The position numbers were made by a program, and so were the translations under genes. The notes under the pieces are model-generated. The model saw only the letters and a list, made by a program, of their open reading frames with translations. It ran no database searches and was not told the DNA's origin. Positions 1-7,841 of a DNA stretch of 64,000 bases are shown in pieces. This DNA is from DASXYG01 sp036502625 (GTDB taxonomy: Bacteria; Actinomycetota; Actinomycetes; Streptosporangiales; Streptosporangiaceae), in contig DASXYG010000122.1 of NCBI GenBank assembly GCA_036502625.1, forward strand, positions 76,686-140,685, in the 5' to 3' direction. Each line of letters opens with the position of its first letter. Within the stretch, counting starts at the first letter, position 1.

Positions 1-287
1 CGCTGGTCGCGGAGCGCGTCCAGGGGCAGGCCCAGGACGCCCGGGGCCTGGCCCGGGCGGAACCGCACCCCGGTGATCCGGGTGCCGGGCGCCAGCCGCG
101 CCGGCATGGGCCTCGTATCCGGCCCCGCCACCTGGAGGTCCGCCCCGAACAGCAGGACGTCGACACAGCCGTCCGGCACCACGCGCTGGACGTGCGGCTC
201 GTCGCCCGCCTGCTGCGCCCACACGCACGCCACCCGCCCGGCATGCCGGGCGGCGCCCGCGTACTCGCCGTAGAACGTCGCGCTCAC
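1..287 (-). CDS. AraC-type regulator, N-terminal fragment (cut by window edge)
   Basis: About 95 codons read leftwards off the window edge. The translation has an early FYGEYAGAARHA stretch, then VPDGCVDVLLF, then a GVRFRPGQAPGVLG segment. That order is typical of the sensory N-terminal domain (DUF6597-like) of AraC-family regulators, whose HTH domain would lie to the left, outside the window. The start is taken as GTG at 287-285 because no ATG is available in frame nearby; the ribosome site is weak, so the start is uncertain. It is divergent from the PfpI gene, 81 bp away. Family assignment rests on pattern memory of the N-terminal domain alone. Confidence 0.6.
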   Translation of the reverse strand, partial: MSATFYGEYAGAARHAGRVACVWAQQAGDEPHVQRVVPDGCVDVLLFGADLQVAGPDTRPMPARLAPGTRITGVRFRPGQAPGVLGLPLDALRDQ

Positions 288-368
288 CCCCAGAAGACGA
301 GAATATGCCGCCGCACGCCGGGCAGGGGCCACACCAGCACGGACCGCAGACCACAAGGAGGAATCCCT

Positions 369-923
369 ATGCCAGGGCCGCTGACCGGCAGGAGCATCGC
401 GTTCCTGGTCGCGCCCGAAGGCGTCGAGCAGGTCGAGCTCACCGAACCCTGGAACGCCGTACGCCACGCCGGCGGCACACCGTCGCTGATCTCCACCGCG
501 CCCGGCCGCATCCAGGCGTTCAACCACCTCGACCACGGCGACACCTTCGAGGTCACCGCCACCGTCGCGGACACCGACCCGGCGGACTTCGCCGGGCTCG
601 TCCTGCCCGGCGGCGTCGCCAACCCCGACTACCTGCGCACCCAGCGCGAGGCGGTCGACTTCGTCCAGGCCTTCGCCGAGACCGGCACCCCGATCGCGGC
701 CATCTGCCACGCGGCGTGGACGCTCATCGAGGCCGACGCCGTACACGGCCGCACGCTGACGTCCTGGCCCAGCCTGCGCACCGACCTCGTGAACGCCGGC
801 GCGACCTGGGTCGACCAGGAGGTCAAGACCTGCGACGCCGGCCCCGGCCCGCTGGTCACCAGCCGCAGGCCGGACGACCTCAAGGCGTTCTGCGCCACCG
901 CCATCGAGGCCTTCGCCGCCTGA
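369..923 (+). CDS. DJ-1/PfpI family protein (type 1 glutamine amidotransferase-like)
   Basis: A 184-residue cytoplasmic protein of the DJ-1/PfpI superfamily. The nucleophile elbow AICHAAW puts the reactive cysteine at residue 113, with the partner acid in the VAPEGVE segment (Glu17) and the LVLPGG turn near residue 80. Members are proteases, glyoxalase III/deglycases or chaperones; the sequence does not say which. The ATG at 369 is chosen because AAGGAGG lies 7-8 bases upstream; an in-frame extension back to 192 has no ribosome site and would run into the divergent AraC gene. It is followed by a perfect inverted repeat. Confidence 0.85.
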   Translation: MPGPLTGRSIAFLVAPEGVEQVELTEPWNAVRHAGGTPSLISTAPGRIQAFNHLDHGDTFEVTATVADTDPADFAGLVLPGGVANPDYLRTQREAVDFVQAFAETGTPIAAICHAAWTLIEADAVHGRTLTSWPSLRTDLVNAGATWVDQEVKTCDAGPGPLVTSRRPDDLKAFCATAIEAFAA

Positions 924-928
924 CCGCC

Positions 929-957
929 CCGCCCGTACGGCCCGGCCGTACGGGCGG
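929..957. terminator. Perfect 14-bp inverted repeat after the PfpI gene
   Basis: Arms 929-942 and 944-957 are perfectly complementary and contain CCCGTACGG. There is no T-run, as is usual for actinomycete hairpins. It lies 5 bp after the PfpI stop codon and probably ends that transcript. Confidence 0.5.
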
Positions 958-1058
958 CGGGCACGTAATCGGATCGATACGCGGCACCCCACGTGGCCAG
1001 ACGATGAATCACTCCTTTCTTCCAAGTGATGCAGGTCATAGGAGTGCTCATAACGTTC

Positions 1059-1070
1059 TAGGCTGGTGTT
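1059..1070 (+). promoter_or_regulatory. Putative leaderless -10 element of pyk
   Basis: TAGGCT at 1059-1064 ends 6 bases before the GTG start, and no Shine-Dalgarno sequence is present. In actinobacteria a TANNNT hexamer this close to the start codon usually marks a leaderless transcript. No convincing -35 is visible. Confidence 0.4.
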
Positions 1071-2507
1071 GTGACCCGTCGAGCGAAGATCGTCTGCACT
1101 TTCGGCCCCGCGACGTCCAGTCCCGAGCGCGTACGCGAGCTCGTGACGGCCGGGCTCGACGTCGCCCGCCTCAACATGAGCCACGGCACTCACGACGAAC
1201 ACCGTGCCGTCTACGAACGGGTCCGAGCCGCCTCCGACGAACTCGGCCACAGCGTCGGCATCCTGGCCGACCTCCAGGGCCCGAAGATCCGGCTCGGCCG
1301 CATCGCCACCGGTCCCGTACGCCTGTCGGCCGGCGAAGAGTTCACCATCACCACCGAGGACGTCCCCGGCGGCCGCTCCGAGGCCTCCACGACGTACGCC
1401 GGGCTCCCCGGCGACGTGCACCCCGGCGACAAGATCCTCGTCGACGACGGCCGTGTCGTCCTCGAGGCCGTCGACGTCACCGGCCCCCGTGTGCGCACGG
1501 TCGTGCGCGTCGGCGGCATGGTCTCCGACCACAAGGGCCTCAACCTGCCCGGCGTCGCCGTCAGCGTCCCCGCCCTCACCCCGAAGGACGTCGCCGACCT
1601 CCGGTTCTCCCTCGAGCTCGGCGCCGACCTCATCGCGCTGTCGTTCGTCCGCGGCCCGGGCGACGTCGACCCGGTGCACGCCATCATGGACGAGGTCGGG
1701 CGGCACGTCCCCGTCATCGCGAAGATCGAGAAGCCGCAGGCCGTCGAGTCGCTCCCGGAGATCGTCGACGCCTTCGACGGCATCATGGTCGCCCGCGGCG
1801 ACCTCGGCGTGGAGCTGCCGCTGGAACGCGTGCCGATGGTGCAGAAGCGCGCCATCGAGCTGGCCCGCGAGAAGGCCCACCCGGTCATCGTGGCCACCCA
1901 GATGCTCGAATCGATGATCGGCGCCCCCCGCCCCACCCGCGCCGAGGTGTCCGACGTCGCCAACGCGGTGTACGACGGCGCCGACGCGCTCATGCTCTCC
2001 GGCGAGACCAGCGTCGGCGAATACCCGATCGACACCGTCGAGACGATGTCGCGCATCATCGGCGCCACCGAACGCGAATGCCTCCACGCCGAGGCGTCGC
2101 TGAGCCGCGTGCCCACCACCACGGGCGGCGCCATCGCCCGCGCCGCCGCCGAGCTCGGCGCGATCGTCGACGCCAAGGCGCTGATCGCGTTCACCATGAG
2201 CGGCGAGACCGCCAGGCGGCTGGCCCGCTACCGCTCCTCCATCCCGCTCCTCGCCTTCACCACCCTGCCGTCCACCCGCAGCCAGCTCACCCTGACCTGG
2301 GGCGTCGAGACCTTCATCGTCCCCACGGTCAACCACACCGACGAAATGGTCCGCCAGGTAGAGGCCGCCCTCCTGGAAATGGGCCGCTGCCAAAAGGGCG
2401 ACAAGGTCGTCGTGGTGGCGGGCAGCCCCCCCGGCACCCCCGGCTCCACGAACGCCGTCCGCGTCCACCGCATCGGCGACGCCGTAGCCCACGGCCCATC
2501 CGACTGA
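1071..2507 (+). CDS. pyk: Pyruvate kinase
   Basis: A 478-residue pyruvate kinase, the normal bacterial length, converting phosphoenolpyruvate and ADP to pyruvate and ATP in glycolysis. It opens with KIVCTFGPATSSPE. The active-site lysine is Lys218 in VIAKIEKP, followed by GIMVARGDLGVELP (about 238-250, metal-binding acidic residues) and ATQMLESM (about 285-292). The C-terminal allosteric domain is complete. The GTG start has no ribosome site but a TAGGCT -10 box 6 bases upstream. It converges on the HTH-LAGLIDADG gene with only 5 bp between stops and no hairpin. Confidence 0.97.
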   Translation: MTRRAKIVCTFGPATSSPERVRELVTAGLDVARLNMSHGTHDEHRAVYERVRAASDELGHSVGILADLQGPKIRLGRIATGPVRLSAGEEFTITTEDVPGGRSEASTTYAGLPGDVHPGDKILVDDGRVVLEAVDVTGPRVRTVVRVGGMVSDHKGLNLPGVAVSVPALTPKDVADLRFSLELGADLIALSFVRGPGDVDPVHAIMDEVGRHVPVIAKIEKPQAVESLPEIVDAFDGIMVARGDLGVELPLERVPMVQKRAIELAREKAHPVIVATQMLESMIGAPRPTRAEVSDVANAVYDGADALMLSGETSVGEYPIDTVETMSRIIGATERECLHAEASLSRVPTTTGGAIARAAAELGAIVDAKALIAFTMSGETARRLARYRSSIPLLAFTTLPSTRSQLTLTWGVETFIVPTVNHTDEMVRQVEAALLEMGRCQKGDKVVVVAGSPPGTPGSTNAVRVHRIGDAVAHGPSD

Positions 2508-2512
2508 CCCCA

Positions 2513-3283
2513 CTAGTACTTAACCCCAACGAACCCGTCCAGCCGCGCCACGGCGTCTTTGCGCGCGACCGAGATCGTGTTGTGCCGCGAATAGCGCCAT
2601 GCGACGCCGAGGTGGGTGAGGGCGGCGGCCGCGAATTCGCGGATGTCGGCCGACTCGTTGACGAACTGGTAGCGCGGATATGCGTACCAGTGGTCGCCAT
2701 CGGCCAGTGGTCTGCGGACGCGGTTGATGAATCGGGTGCCATCGGAGTGGATGAGACCGCGTATGAATGCGCCGGCGTGGGCGTCGGTGATTCGCCGCTG
2801 CCACGGCTCCAGGATGATCCGGCGCGAATGCTTCGTTCCGGGGCCGAGCTGCGGGAACAGGCACGGCCAATGCTTCGACGTGCTCGTCACCATGGTGTAA
2901 CCGGTGCCCCGGACGCGGAACACGGAGTTGGGGAGGACGGTCGCCATAGCCGCGGCGCATTCGGCGATGAGCCCTGGATAGGCGTCGGCGCATGCGATGC
3001 GCAACGCCCAGACGTGCTTCGCGGGATCGCCCGCCGGGCTGATGCAGCCGTCGCCGAGGTAGAGGCCGAGAAGGTACGCATAGGCCACGGGGTCGTCCGG
3101 CGGCCTTGGCGGAGAGCCGCATCGTACGCACGAGGCGGGGACTCGCGGCGTGAGCGCGTTCGGGTCGTCGCGCCATTCGCGGATCGCGGCGCGCGACACG
3201 CCCGTACGCCTGCCGGCTTCGCTGATCGATAAGCCGTCGGCGAGCAGGCGGAGAACGCGGATTCGTACGGTGTTGTCGTACAT
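2513..3283 (-). CDS. HTH-LAGLIDADG protein (putative regulator or relic homing endonuclease)
   Basis: A 256-residue protein. Residues 1-45 form a helix-turn-helix (ISEAGRRTGVSRAAIREW). A single CxxC pair at 52-55 follows. Two LAGLIDADG-like motifs come next: LLGLYLGDG at 71-79 and FIRGLIHSDG at 173-182, each keeping its acidic residue, so a one-chain two-motif fold is plausible. Such proteins are usually annotated as transcriptional regulators in actinomycetes, and nuclease activity is unproven. The ATG at 3283 is chosen because a longer in-frame reading would run through the tRNA terminator and the tRNA itself. The gene sits just downstream of the tRNA on the same strand. Confidence 0.75.
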   Translation of the reverse strand: MYDNTVRIRVLRLLADGLSISEAGRRTGVSRAAIREWRDDPNALTPRVPASCVRCGSPPRPPDDPVAYAYLLGLYLGDGCISPAGDPAKHVWALRIACADAYPGLIAECAAAMATVLPNSVFRVRGTGYTMVTSTSKHWPCLFPQLGPGTKHSRRIILEPWQRRITDAHAGAFIRGLIHSDGTRFINRVRRPLADGDHWYAYPRYQFVNESADIREFAAAALTHLGVAWRYSRHNTISVARKDAVARLDGFVGVKY

Positions 3284-3310
3284 GAAAGGAGTATCGCCGG
3301 AGGGTACGAC

Positions 3311-3334
3311 AAAAAAGCCGCCCTCGGCGGCCTT
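3311..3334 (-). terminator. Intrinsic terminator of the tRNA gene
   Basis: Read leftwards, GCCGCC and GGCGGC form a 6-bp stem with a 3-base loop (3317-3331) followed by six T (3316-3311). It is one of the few classical hairpin-plus-T-run terminators in this window and lies about 20 bases past the tRNA 3' end. Confidence 0.75.
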
Positions 3335-3354
3335 GCTGGACGAACTGTGCCTAT

Positions 3355-3430
3355 TGGTGTCCCGGGTGGGATTCGAACCCACACTGAATGGTGTTTGAGA
3401 CCATCACCTCTGCCTTTGGGTTACCGGGAC
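3355..3430 (-). tRNA. tRNA-Leu (anticodon CAA) with a short variable loop
   Basis: A 76-nt cloverleaf including an encoded 3' CCA. The acceptor stem GTCCCGG/CCGGGAC is perfect. The anticodon stem ATGGT/ACCAT is perfect, with the 7-base loop CTCAAAC giving anticodon CAA (codon UUG). The T-arm is GTGGG-TTCGAAT-CCCAC. The variable region is only TCAGT (5 bases), so this is a type I tRNA, whereas tRNA-Leu normally has a long variable arm. The D-arm is poor, with only ACC/GGT pairing cleanly. The tRNA call is firm; the Leu assignment rests on the anticodon alone. A terminator follows. Confidence 0.85.
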
Positions 3431-3510
3431 TTGATGTTCTTGTCATTAGACGGTTATCGGCGCTTCGCGACACGTATCAACGCGCCGTGAACGAGTGTAG
3501 CGGAGATCGG

Positions 3511-3523
3511 TAGGCTCTTGGGT
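3511..3523 (+). promoter_or_regulatory. Putative leaderless -10 element of pdtaR
   Basis: TAGGCT at 3511-3516 lies 7 bases before the GTG start. The hexamer and distance match those in front of pyk, polA and coaE in this window. Confidence 0.4.
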
Positions 3524-4126
3524 GTGACGGAGACTCAGCGCCGTGTGGTGATCGCCGAGGATGAGGCGCTCATCCGGATGGACCTCAAGGAGATGCTCGA
3601 AGAGGACGGCTATGCCGTCGTCGGGGAGACGGGCGACGGGCAGACGGCCGTGTCGCTGGCGTCCGAGCATCGGCCCGACCTCGTCATCCTCGACGTGAAG
3701 ATGCCGATTCTCGACGGGATCTCCGCCGCTGAGCGCATCGCGGCGGAGCGGGTGGCGCCCGTGGTGATCCTGACCGCCTTCTCGCAGCGGGAGCTGGTCG
3801 AGCGTGCGCGTGACGCGGGCGCCATGGCCTACCTCGTGAAGCCGTTCACGAAGGCCGACCTCGTTCCGGCGATCGAGATGGCGCTGAGCAGGTTCGCGGA
3901 GATCCAGGCGCTGGAGGCCGAGGTCGGCGGGCTGCAGGACCGGCTGGAGACGCGCAAGCTGGTGGAGCGGGCGAAGAGCCGCCTCCAGACCGACCACGGG
4001 CTGACCGAGCCTGAGGCGTTCCGGTGGATCCAGAAGACCTCGATGGACCAGCGGCTGACGATGCGCCGCGTCGCCGAGGTGATCCTCGCGGAGCCGGAAC
4101 GGTCCTCCGACGGGTCCGCGTCCTGA
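3524..4126 (+). CDS. pdtaR: ANTAR-domain response regulator (PdtaR-like)
   Basis: A 200-residue two-component output protein. Residues 5-125 are a receiver domain with acidic pocket EDE (12-14), phosphoacceptor Asp57 in VILDVKMP, conserved Thr in ILTAF and Lys in YLVKPF. Residues 130-195 are the ANTAR RNA-binding domain (RAKSRLQTDHGLTEPEAFRWIQ), which acts by antitermination. Length and layout match mycobacterial PdtaR. The partner kinase PdtaS is not in this window. GTG at 3524 is preferred over an in-frame TTG at 3518 because the -10-like TAGGCT ends 7 bases before it. Confidence 0.93.
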   Translation: MTETQRRVVIAEDEALIRMDLKEMLEEDGYAVVGETGDGQTAVSLASEHRPDLVILDVKMPILDGISAAERIAAERVAPVVILTAFSQRELVERARDAGAMAYLVKPFTKADLVPAIEMALSRFAEIQALEAEVGGLQDRLETRKLVERAKSRLQTDHGLTEPEAFRWIQKTSMDQRLTMRRVAEVILAEPERSSDGSAS

Positions 4127-4258
4127 CCCGGTCCGTACATCCGTACCCGCGTACGCGCTCCCGGCTGATTCCCGGAGATTCATTTTCGCGACCCGGTGTT
4201 CGTTAATCCCGGCGTAACACTTCGAGCAGTGAGCGAAGAATGGCTAAGAGTGCCCGAA

Positions 4259-4284
4259 GCCTATTCGGTGGCCGCCGAATAGGC
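4259..4284. promoter_or_regulatory. Perfect 10-bp dyad upstream of livK
   Basis: GCCTATTCGG and CCGAATAGGC are separated by 6 bases in the 341-bp gap between pdtaR and livK. It could be the pdtaR terminator (no T-run) or a hairpin/operator ahead of the liv operon; position alone does not decide. Apart from this and the dyad at 4354 nothing else stands out in the gap. Confidence 0.45.
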
Positions 4285-4353
4285 ACGGAGGCGTAACGAA
4301 CAAATAACACTGCGTTCCTAGGTCTACTAATTCCGCGCGGCCTCTCGTGTACT

Positions 4354-4369
4354 ACTGCTGGTCAGCAGT
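4354..4369. promoter_or_regulatory. Palindrome ACTGCTG-GT-CAGCAGT upstream of livK
   Basis: A 7+7 bp palindrome with a 2-base centre, about 100 bp before the livK start, in the expected promoter region of the liv operon. It is a candidate regulator-binding site; the regulator is unknown. Confidence 0.35.
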
Positions 4370-4467
4370 GAGATCTGTCACGGCGCCGGTTCGCCGTACC
4401 TGCGGCGTTCCGGCGGATCCGAGATCCGGCATTCGGTCGGTTTCGGGAGAAAAGAGATGAGGCCACC

Positions 4468-5646
4468 TTGCGGCGGAACACCATTCGCTTCAGTGGAGCG
4501 CTAGCGGCCGCGGCCGCGCTCAGCCTGGGTCTTGCGGCGTGCGGCGGCGGAGGGGGCGGCACGAGCAGCGGAAGCGGTTCCGTGACGCTCGGTTTCATCG
4601 GCGCGCAGACCGGCGACAACGCCCAGCTCGGCATCAACATCTACAACGGCGCCAAGCTGGCGGTCGACCAGTACAACAAGACCAATCCGAAGACCAAGGT
4701 CACGCTCAAGCCGTACGACACGGCGGGCGACCCGGCCATCGCGCCGAACCAGGTCAACAAGGCGATCCAGGACAAGGTCCAGGGCGTCATCGGCCTGCCG
4801 TTCTCCGGTGAGTCCCAGGCGGTCCAGCCGACCCTGGAGAAGGCCGAGATCCCGAACATCAGCCCCTCGGCCACCGACCCGACGCTGGGCAAGAAGGGCT
4901 TCAAGTACTTCCACCGCCTCGTCGCCAACGACGACGCCCAGGGCGCGGCCGACACCAAGATGATGACCGACGTCTACAAGGCCAAGAAGGTCTACGTCGT
5001 CGACGACAACCAGCAGTACAGCCTGGGCATCGCGAACATCGTCTTCAACACGCTGAAGAGCGGCGGCGTCTCCGTCCAGCGGGACAAGATCGACCCGAAG
5101 GCGTCGGACTACTCCTCGACGGTCAACAAGATCAAGGCCTTCAACCCGGACGCCATCTTCTACGGCGGCTACTACGCCGAGGGCGGCAAGCTGCTCAAGC
5201 AGATGCGCGACGCCGGCGTGACCGCCAAGTTCCAGTCGGACGACGGCGCCAACGACCCGAACATCATCAAGACCGCGGGCAAGAAGCAGGCCGAGGGCGT
5301 CACGCTCTCCTGCGCGTGCCAGTCGGTCGCGACGTCCACCGAGCCGAAGGTGAAGAAGTTCATCGACGACTACAAGGCGGCGTTCGGCGTCGGCCAGGGG
5401 ACGTACTCCGCTGAGGGCTTCGACTCGGCGAACGCGTTCCTCGACGCCATCAAGGCCGGGAACACGACGTCCCAGAAGATCAACGACTACCTCAAGACGA
5501 TCAACGTCGCCGGCATCTCGAAGCAGATCCAGTTCACGCCGCAGGGCGAGGTCAAGGCGAACACGATCTACCAGTTCCAGGTCCTGAAGGGCAAGCTCGA
5601 ATTCCTCGGCCCGACGGACAAGGTCACCCTCGGAAAGCCGATGTGA
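4468..5646 (+). CDS. livK: Branched-chain amino acid ABC transporter, substrate-binding lipoprotein
   Basis: A 392-residue extracytoplasmic binding protein (periplasmic-binding type 1 fold, Leu/Ile/Val family). The N-terminus has RR, a hydrophobic stretch and a lipobox GLAAC, so Cys25 would be lipidated and the mature protein tethered outside the membrane, followed by a Gly/Ser linker. The core has VTLGFIGAQTGDNAQLG and the usual two-lobe pattern. TTG at 4468 is the start because TGAGG precedes it by 5 bases; the ATG at 4457 is out of frame. First gene of the liv operon, with 81 bp before livH. Confidence 0.95.
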   Translation: MRRNTIRFSGALAAAAALSLGLAACGGGGGGTSSGSGSVTLGFIGAQTGDNAQLGINIYNGAKLAVDQYNKTNPKTKVTLKPYDTAGDPAIAPNQVNKAIQDKVQGVIGLPFSGESQAVQPTLEKAEIPNISPSATDPTLGKKGFKYFHRLVANDDAQGAADTKMMTDVYKAKKVYVVDDNQQYSLGIANIVFNTLKSGGVSVQRDKIDPKASDYSSTVNKIKAFNPDAIFYGGYYAEGGKLLKQMRDAGVTAKFQSDDGANDPNIIKTAGKKQAEGVTLSCACQSVATSTEPKVKKFIDDYKAAFGVGQGTYSAEGFDSANAFLDAIKAGNTTSQKINDYLKTINVAGISKQIQFTPQGEVKANTIYQFQVLKGKLEFLGPTDKVTLGKPM

Positions 5647-5727
5647 CGCGCGTTTCCAGCGAGATTTGCTGAGTTCGGGGCGGGAGCGCCACGCGTGCTC
5701 CCGCCCCCGCCATGAGGATGGGTACAG

Positions 5728-6693
5728 GTGCTACACAACTTCACCACCCAATTCTGGCCGAACACCATTGACGGCCTGGCGATCGGCGCGATCTACGCTC
5801 TGATCGCGCTCGGCTACACGATGGTGTACGGCGTGATGCGGCTGATCAACTTCGCGCACGGCGAGATTTTCATGATCGGCACGTTCGCGTCGCTGGCCGT
5901 GATGAACCTCGTCGGATTCCAGGCCCCGCTCGGCGGGCTCGCCCTGGTCGGCGTGTTCGTTCTTTGCCTTGCCGGGTCGATGGCCGCCTCAGGCGGCGCG
6001 GCCGTGGCCCTGGAGTTCATCGCGTACCGCCCGCTTCGCAAGCACGGTTCGCCGCGCATCGCCGCGCTGATCGCCGCGATCGGCGCGTCGCTGTTCCTCC
6101 AGGAACTGTTCGCGCAGATCGTGGTGCCGAAGATCTTCGCGCCCGGCCACGGCCGCGACTTCATCGGCACGCCGCGGCTGATGAACAAGGAGACGCTGTT
6201 CAGCATCGGCAACGGCGTCGTACGCAACGACAAGCTGCTGGTGATCATCGCCGCGATCGTGATGATGATCCTGCTGGACTTCTTCGTGAACAAGACGAAG
6301 GTGGGCCGCGGCATCCGCGCCACCTCGATGGACCCGCAGACGGCCACGCTGATGGGCGTCAACATCAACCAGATCGTCATGCTGACGTTCCTGGTCGGCG
6401 GCGTCATGGCGGGCGCGGCCGGCCTGTTCTACGTCCTGGTCTTCGAGGTCACGAAGTACACGATCGGCTTCATTCTGGGGATCAAGGCGTTCACGGCGGC
6501 CGTCATGGGCGGCATCGGCAACCTGCGGGGCGCCCTGCTCGGCGGCTTCATCCTCGGCCTCATCGAGAACTGGGGGGCATCCGTGACCGGATCCGAATGG
6601 AAGGACGTCATCGCGTTCTCCGTCCTGGTCCTCATCCTGTTGTTCCGCCCCACCGGCATCCTCGGTGAGTCGCTCCAGCAGGCACGCGCATGA
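5728..6693 (+). CDS. livH: Branched-chain amino acid ABC transporter permease LivH
   Basis: A 321-residue integral membrane permease with about eight hydrophobic segments. It shows the LivH signature near the N-terminus, GLAIGAIYALIALGYTMVYG followed by INFAHGEIFM, and a C-terminal MGGIGNLRGALLGGFILG loop that contacts the ATPases. It forms the membrane channel with LivM. The GTG start is the first in-frame start after the gap. Its stop overlaps livM (ATGA), so translation is coupled. Confidence 0.95.
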   Translation: MLHNFTTQFWPNTIDGLAIGAIYALIALGYTMVYGVMRLINFAHGEIFMIGTFASLAVMNLVGFQAPLGGLALVGVFVLCLAGSMAASGGAAVALEFIAYRPLRKHGSPRIAALIAAIGASLFLQELFAQIVVPKIFAPGHGRDFIGTPRLMNKETLFSIGNGVVRNDKLLVIIAAIVMMILLDFFVNKTKVGRGIRATSMDPQTATLMGVNINQIVMLTFLVGGVMAGAAGLFYVLVFEVTKYTIGFILGIKAFTAAVMGGIGNLRGALLGGFILGLIENWGASVTGSEWKDVIAFSVLVLILLFRPTGILGESLQQARA

Positions 6694-7841
6694 GCACGGC
6701 GAACGCGTCCAGGGGCGCGAACCCCCTGCGCAGGATCGGCGCGGCGTACGACCGGATGCGGGACCGCTGGGCGGTCGCGCCGGCCTGGCTGCGCTGGATC
6801 GTCTACATCCTCTGCATCGGCATCGTGCTGCTGCCGTCGTCGGAGGCGGTCTCCGACTTCCTGGCGCCCGAGAGCGGCATGGTCGTCTGGTTCTTCCCGG
6901 TCGGCATCTACATCCTGCTGGCGCTCGGCCTGAACGTCGTGATCGGCCACGCCGGGCTGCTCGACCTCGGCTACGTCGCGTTCTTCGCCATCGGCGCGTA
7001 CGCGATGGCGATCCTCGGCGTGAAGTTCGGCTGGGACTTCTGGGCGATCCTCCCGGCCGGAATCCTGATCGCCGCGGTGTCCGGCATCCTGCTCGGCGCG
7101 CCGACGCTGCGCCTGCGCGGCGACTACCTGGCGATCGTGACGCTCGGATTCGGCGAGATCATCCGGATCATCGCGGTGAACACGGGCTACCTCGGCAAGT
7201 CCAACGGCATCCCGAACATCCCGACGCCGCCGTCGATCGCGGGCGTCCAGATCGGCGACCTCGACGTCTTCGGCTACAAGCTGCTGGCCCTCGACCCCCG
7301 GCCGTTCTACTACCTGCTGGTCGCGCTGTGCGTCGTCACGATCATCTTCGTGCGCCGGCTGCAGAAGAGCCGGGTGGGCCGGGCGTGGACGGCGCTGCGC
7401 GAGGACGAGGACGCCGCGGAGGTCATGGGCGTCCCGACGTTCCGCTTCAAGCTGCTGTCGTTCGCGATCGGCGCGTCGATCGGCGGCGCCGCGGGCGTCA
7501 TGTACGCCACGGCGACGCAGTTCGTGGTGCCGGACAACTTCCAGTTCATGCTGTCGGCGACGATCCTCGCCGGCGTGGTGCTCGGCGGCGCGGGCAACAT
7601 CCCGGGCGTGATCATCGGGGCCTTCCTCGTGGGCTGGCTGCCCGAGCGGTTCCGCGCCCTCCAGGACTACCGCGTGATGATCTTCGGCGCCGCACTGGTG
7701 CTGATGATGGCGCTGCGTCCCGAGGGGCTGCTCCCGTCGCGCACCCGGAAGTCCGAGCTCGCCGAGGGCACAGGCGGAATGGGTAGCCTGGGCGCCGAGG
7801 TCGCCGGGCCGACGCAGACGGCCCCGGAGGTGGGCGAATGA
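6690..7841 (+). CDS. livM: Branched-chain amino acid ABC transporter permease LivM
   Basis: A 383-residue permease partner of LivH. After a cytoplasmic N-terminal extension of about 35 residues come the LivM core motifs ALGLNVVIGHAGLLDLGYVAF and APTLRLRGDYLAIVTLGFGEI, then a second set of membrane segments and the GGAGNIPGVIIGA coupling loop near the C-terminus. The tail of about 35 residues is hydrophilic. It overlaps livH and livG by 4 bp on each side (ATGA), a tight operon arrangement. Confidence 0.95.
   Translation: MSTANASRGANPLRRIGAAYDRMRDRWAVAPAWLRWIVYILCIGIVLLPSSEAVSDFLAPESGMVVWFFPVGIYILLALGLNVVIGHAGLLDLGYVAFFAIGAYAMAILGVKFGWDFWAILPAGILIAAVSGILLGAPTLRLRGDYLAIVTLGFGEIIRIIAVNTGYLGKSNGIPNIPTPPSIAGVQIGDLDVFGYKLLALDPRPFYYLLVALCVVTIIFVRRLQKSRVGRAWTALREDEDAAEVMGVPTFRFKLLSFAIGASIGGAAGVMYATATQFVVPDNFQFMLSATILAGVVLGGAGNIPGVIIGAFLVGWLPERFRALQDYRVMIFGAALVLMMALRPEGLLPSRTRKSELAEGTGGMGSLGAEVAGPTQTAPEVGE

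Noticed and set aside
305..3232. A 975-codon plus-strand open frame spanning the PfpI and pyk genes
   Set aside because: Translation is Arg/Pro/His-rich shadow sequence of the PfpI and pyruvate kinase genes in another frame.
3284..3382. Upstream extension of the HTH-LAGLIDADG gene
   Set aside because: It would run through the intrinsic terminator and the tRNA 3' end.
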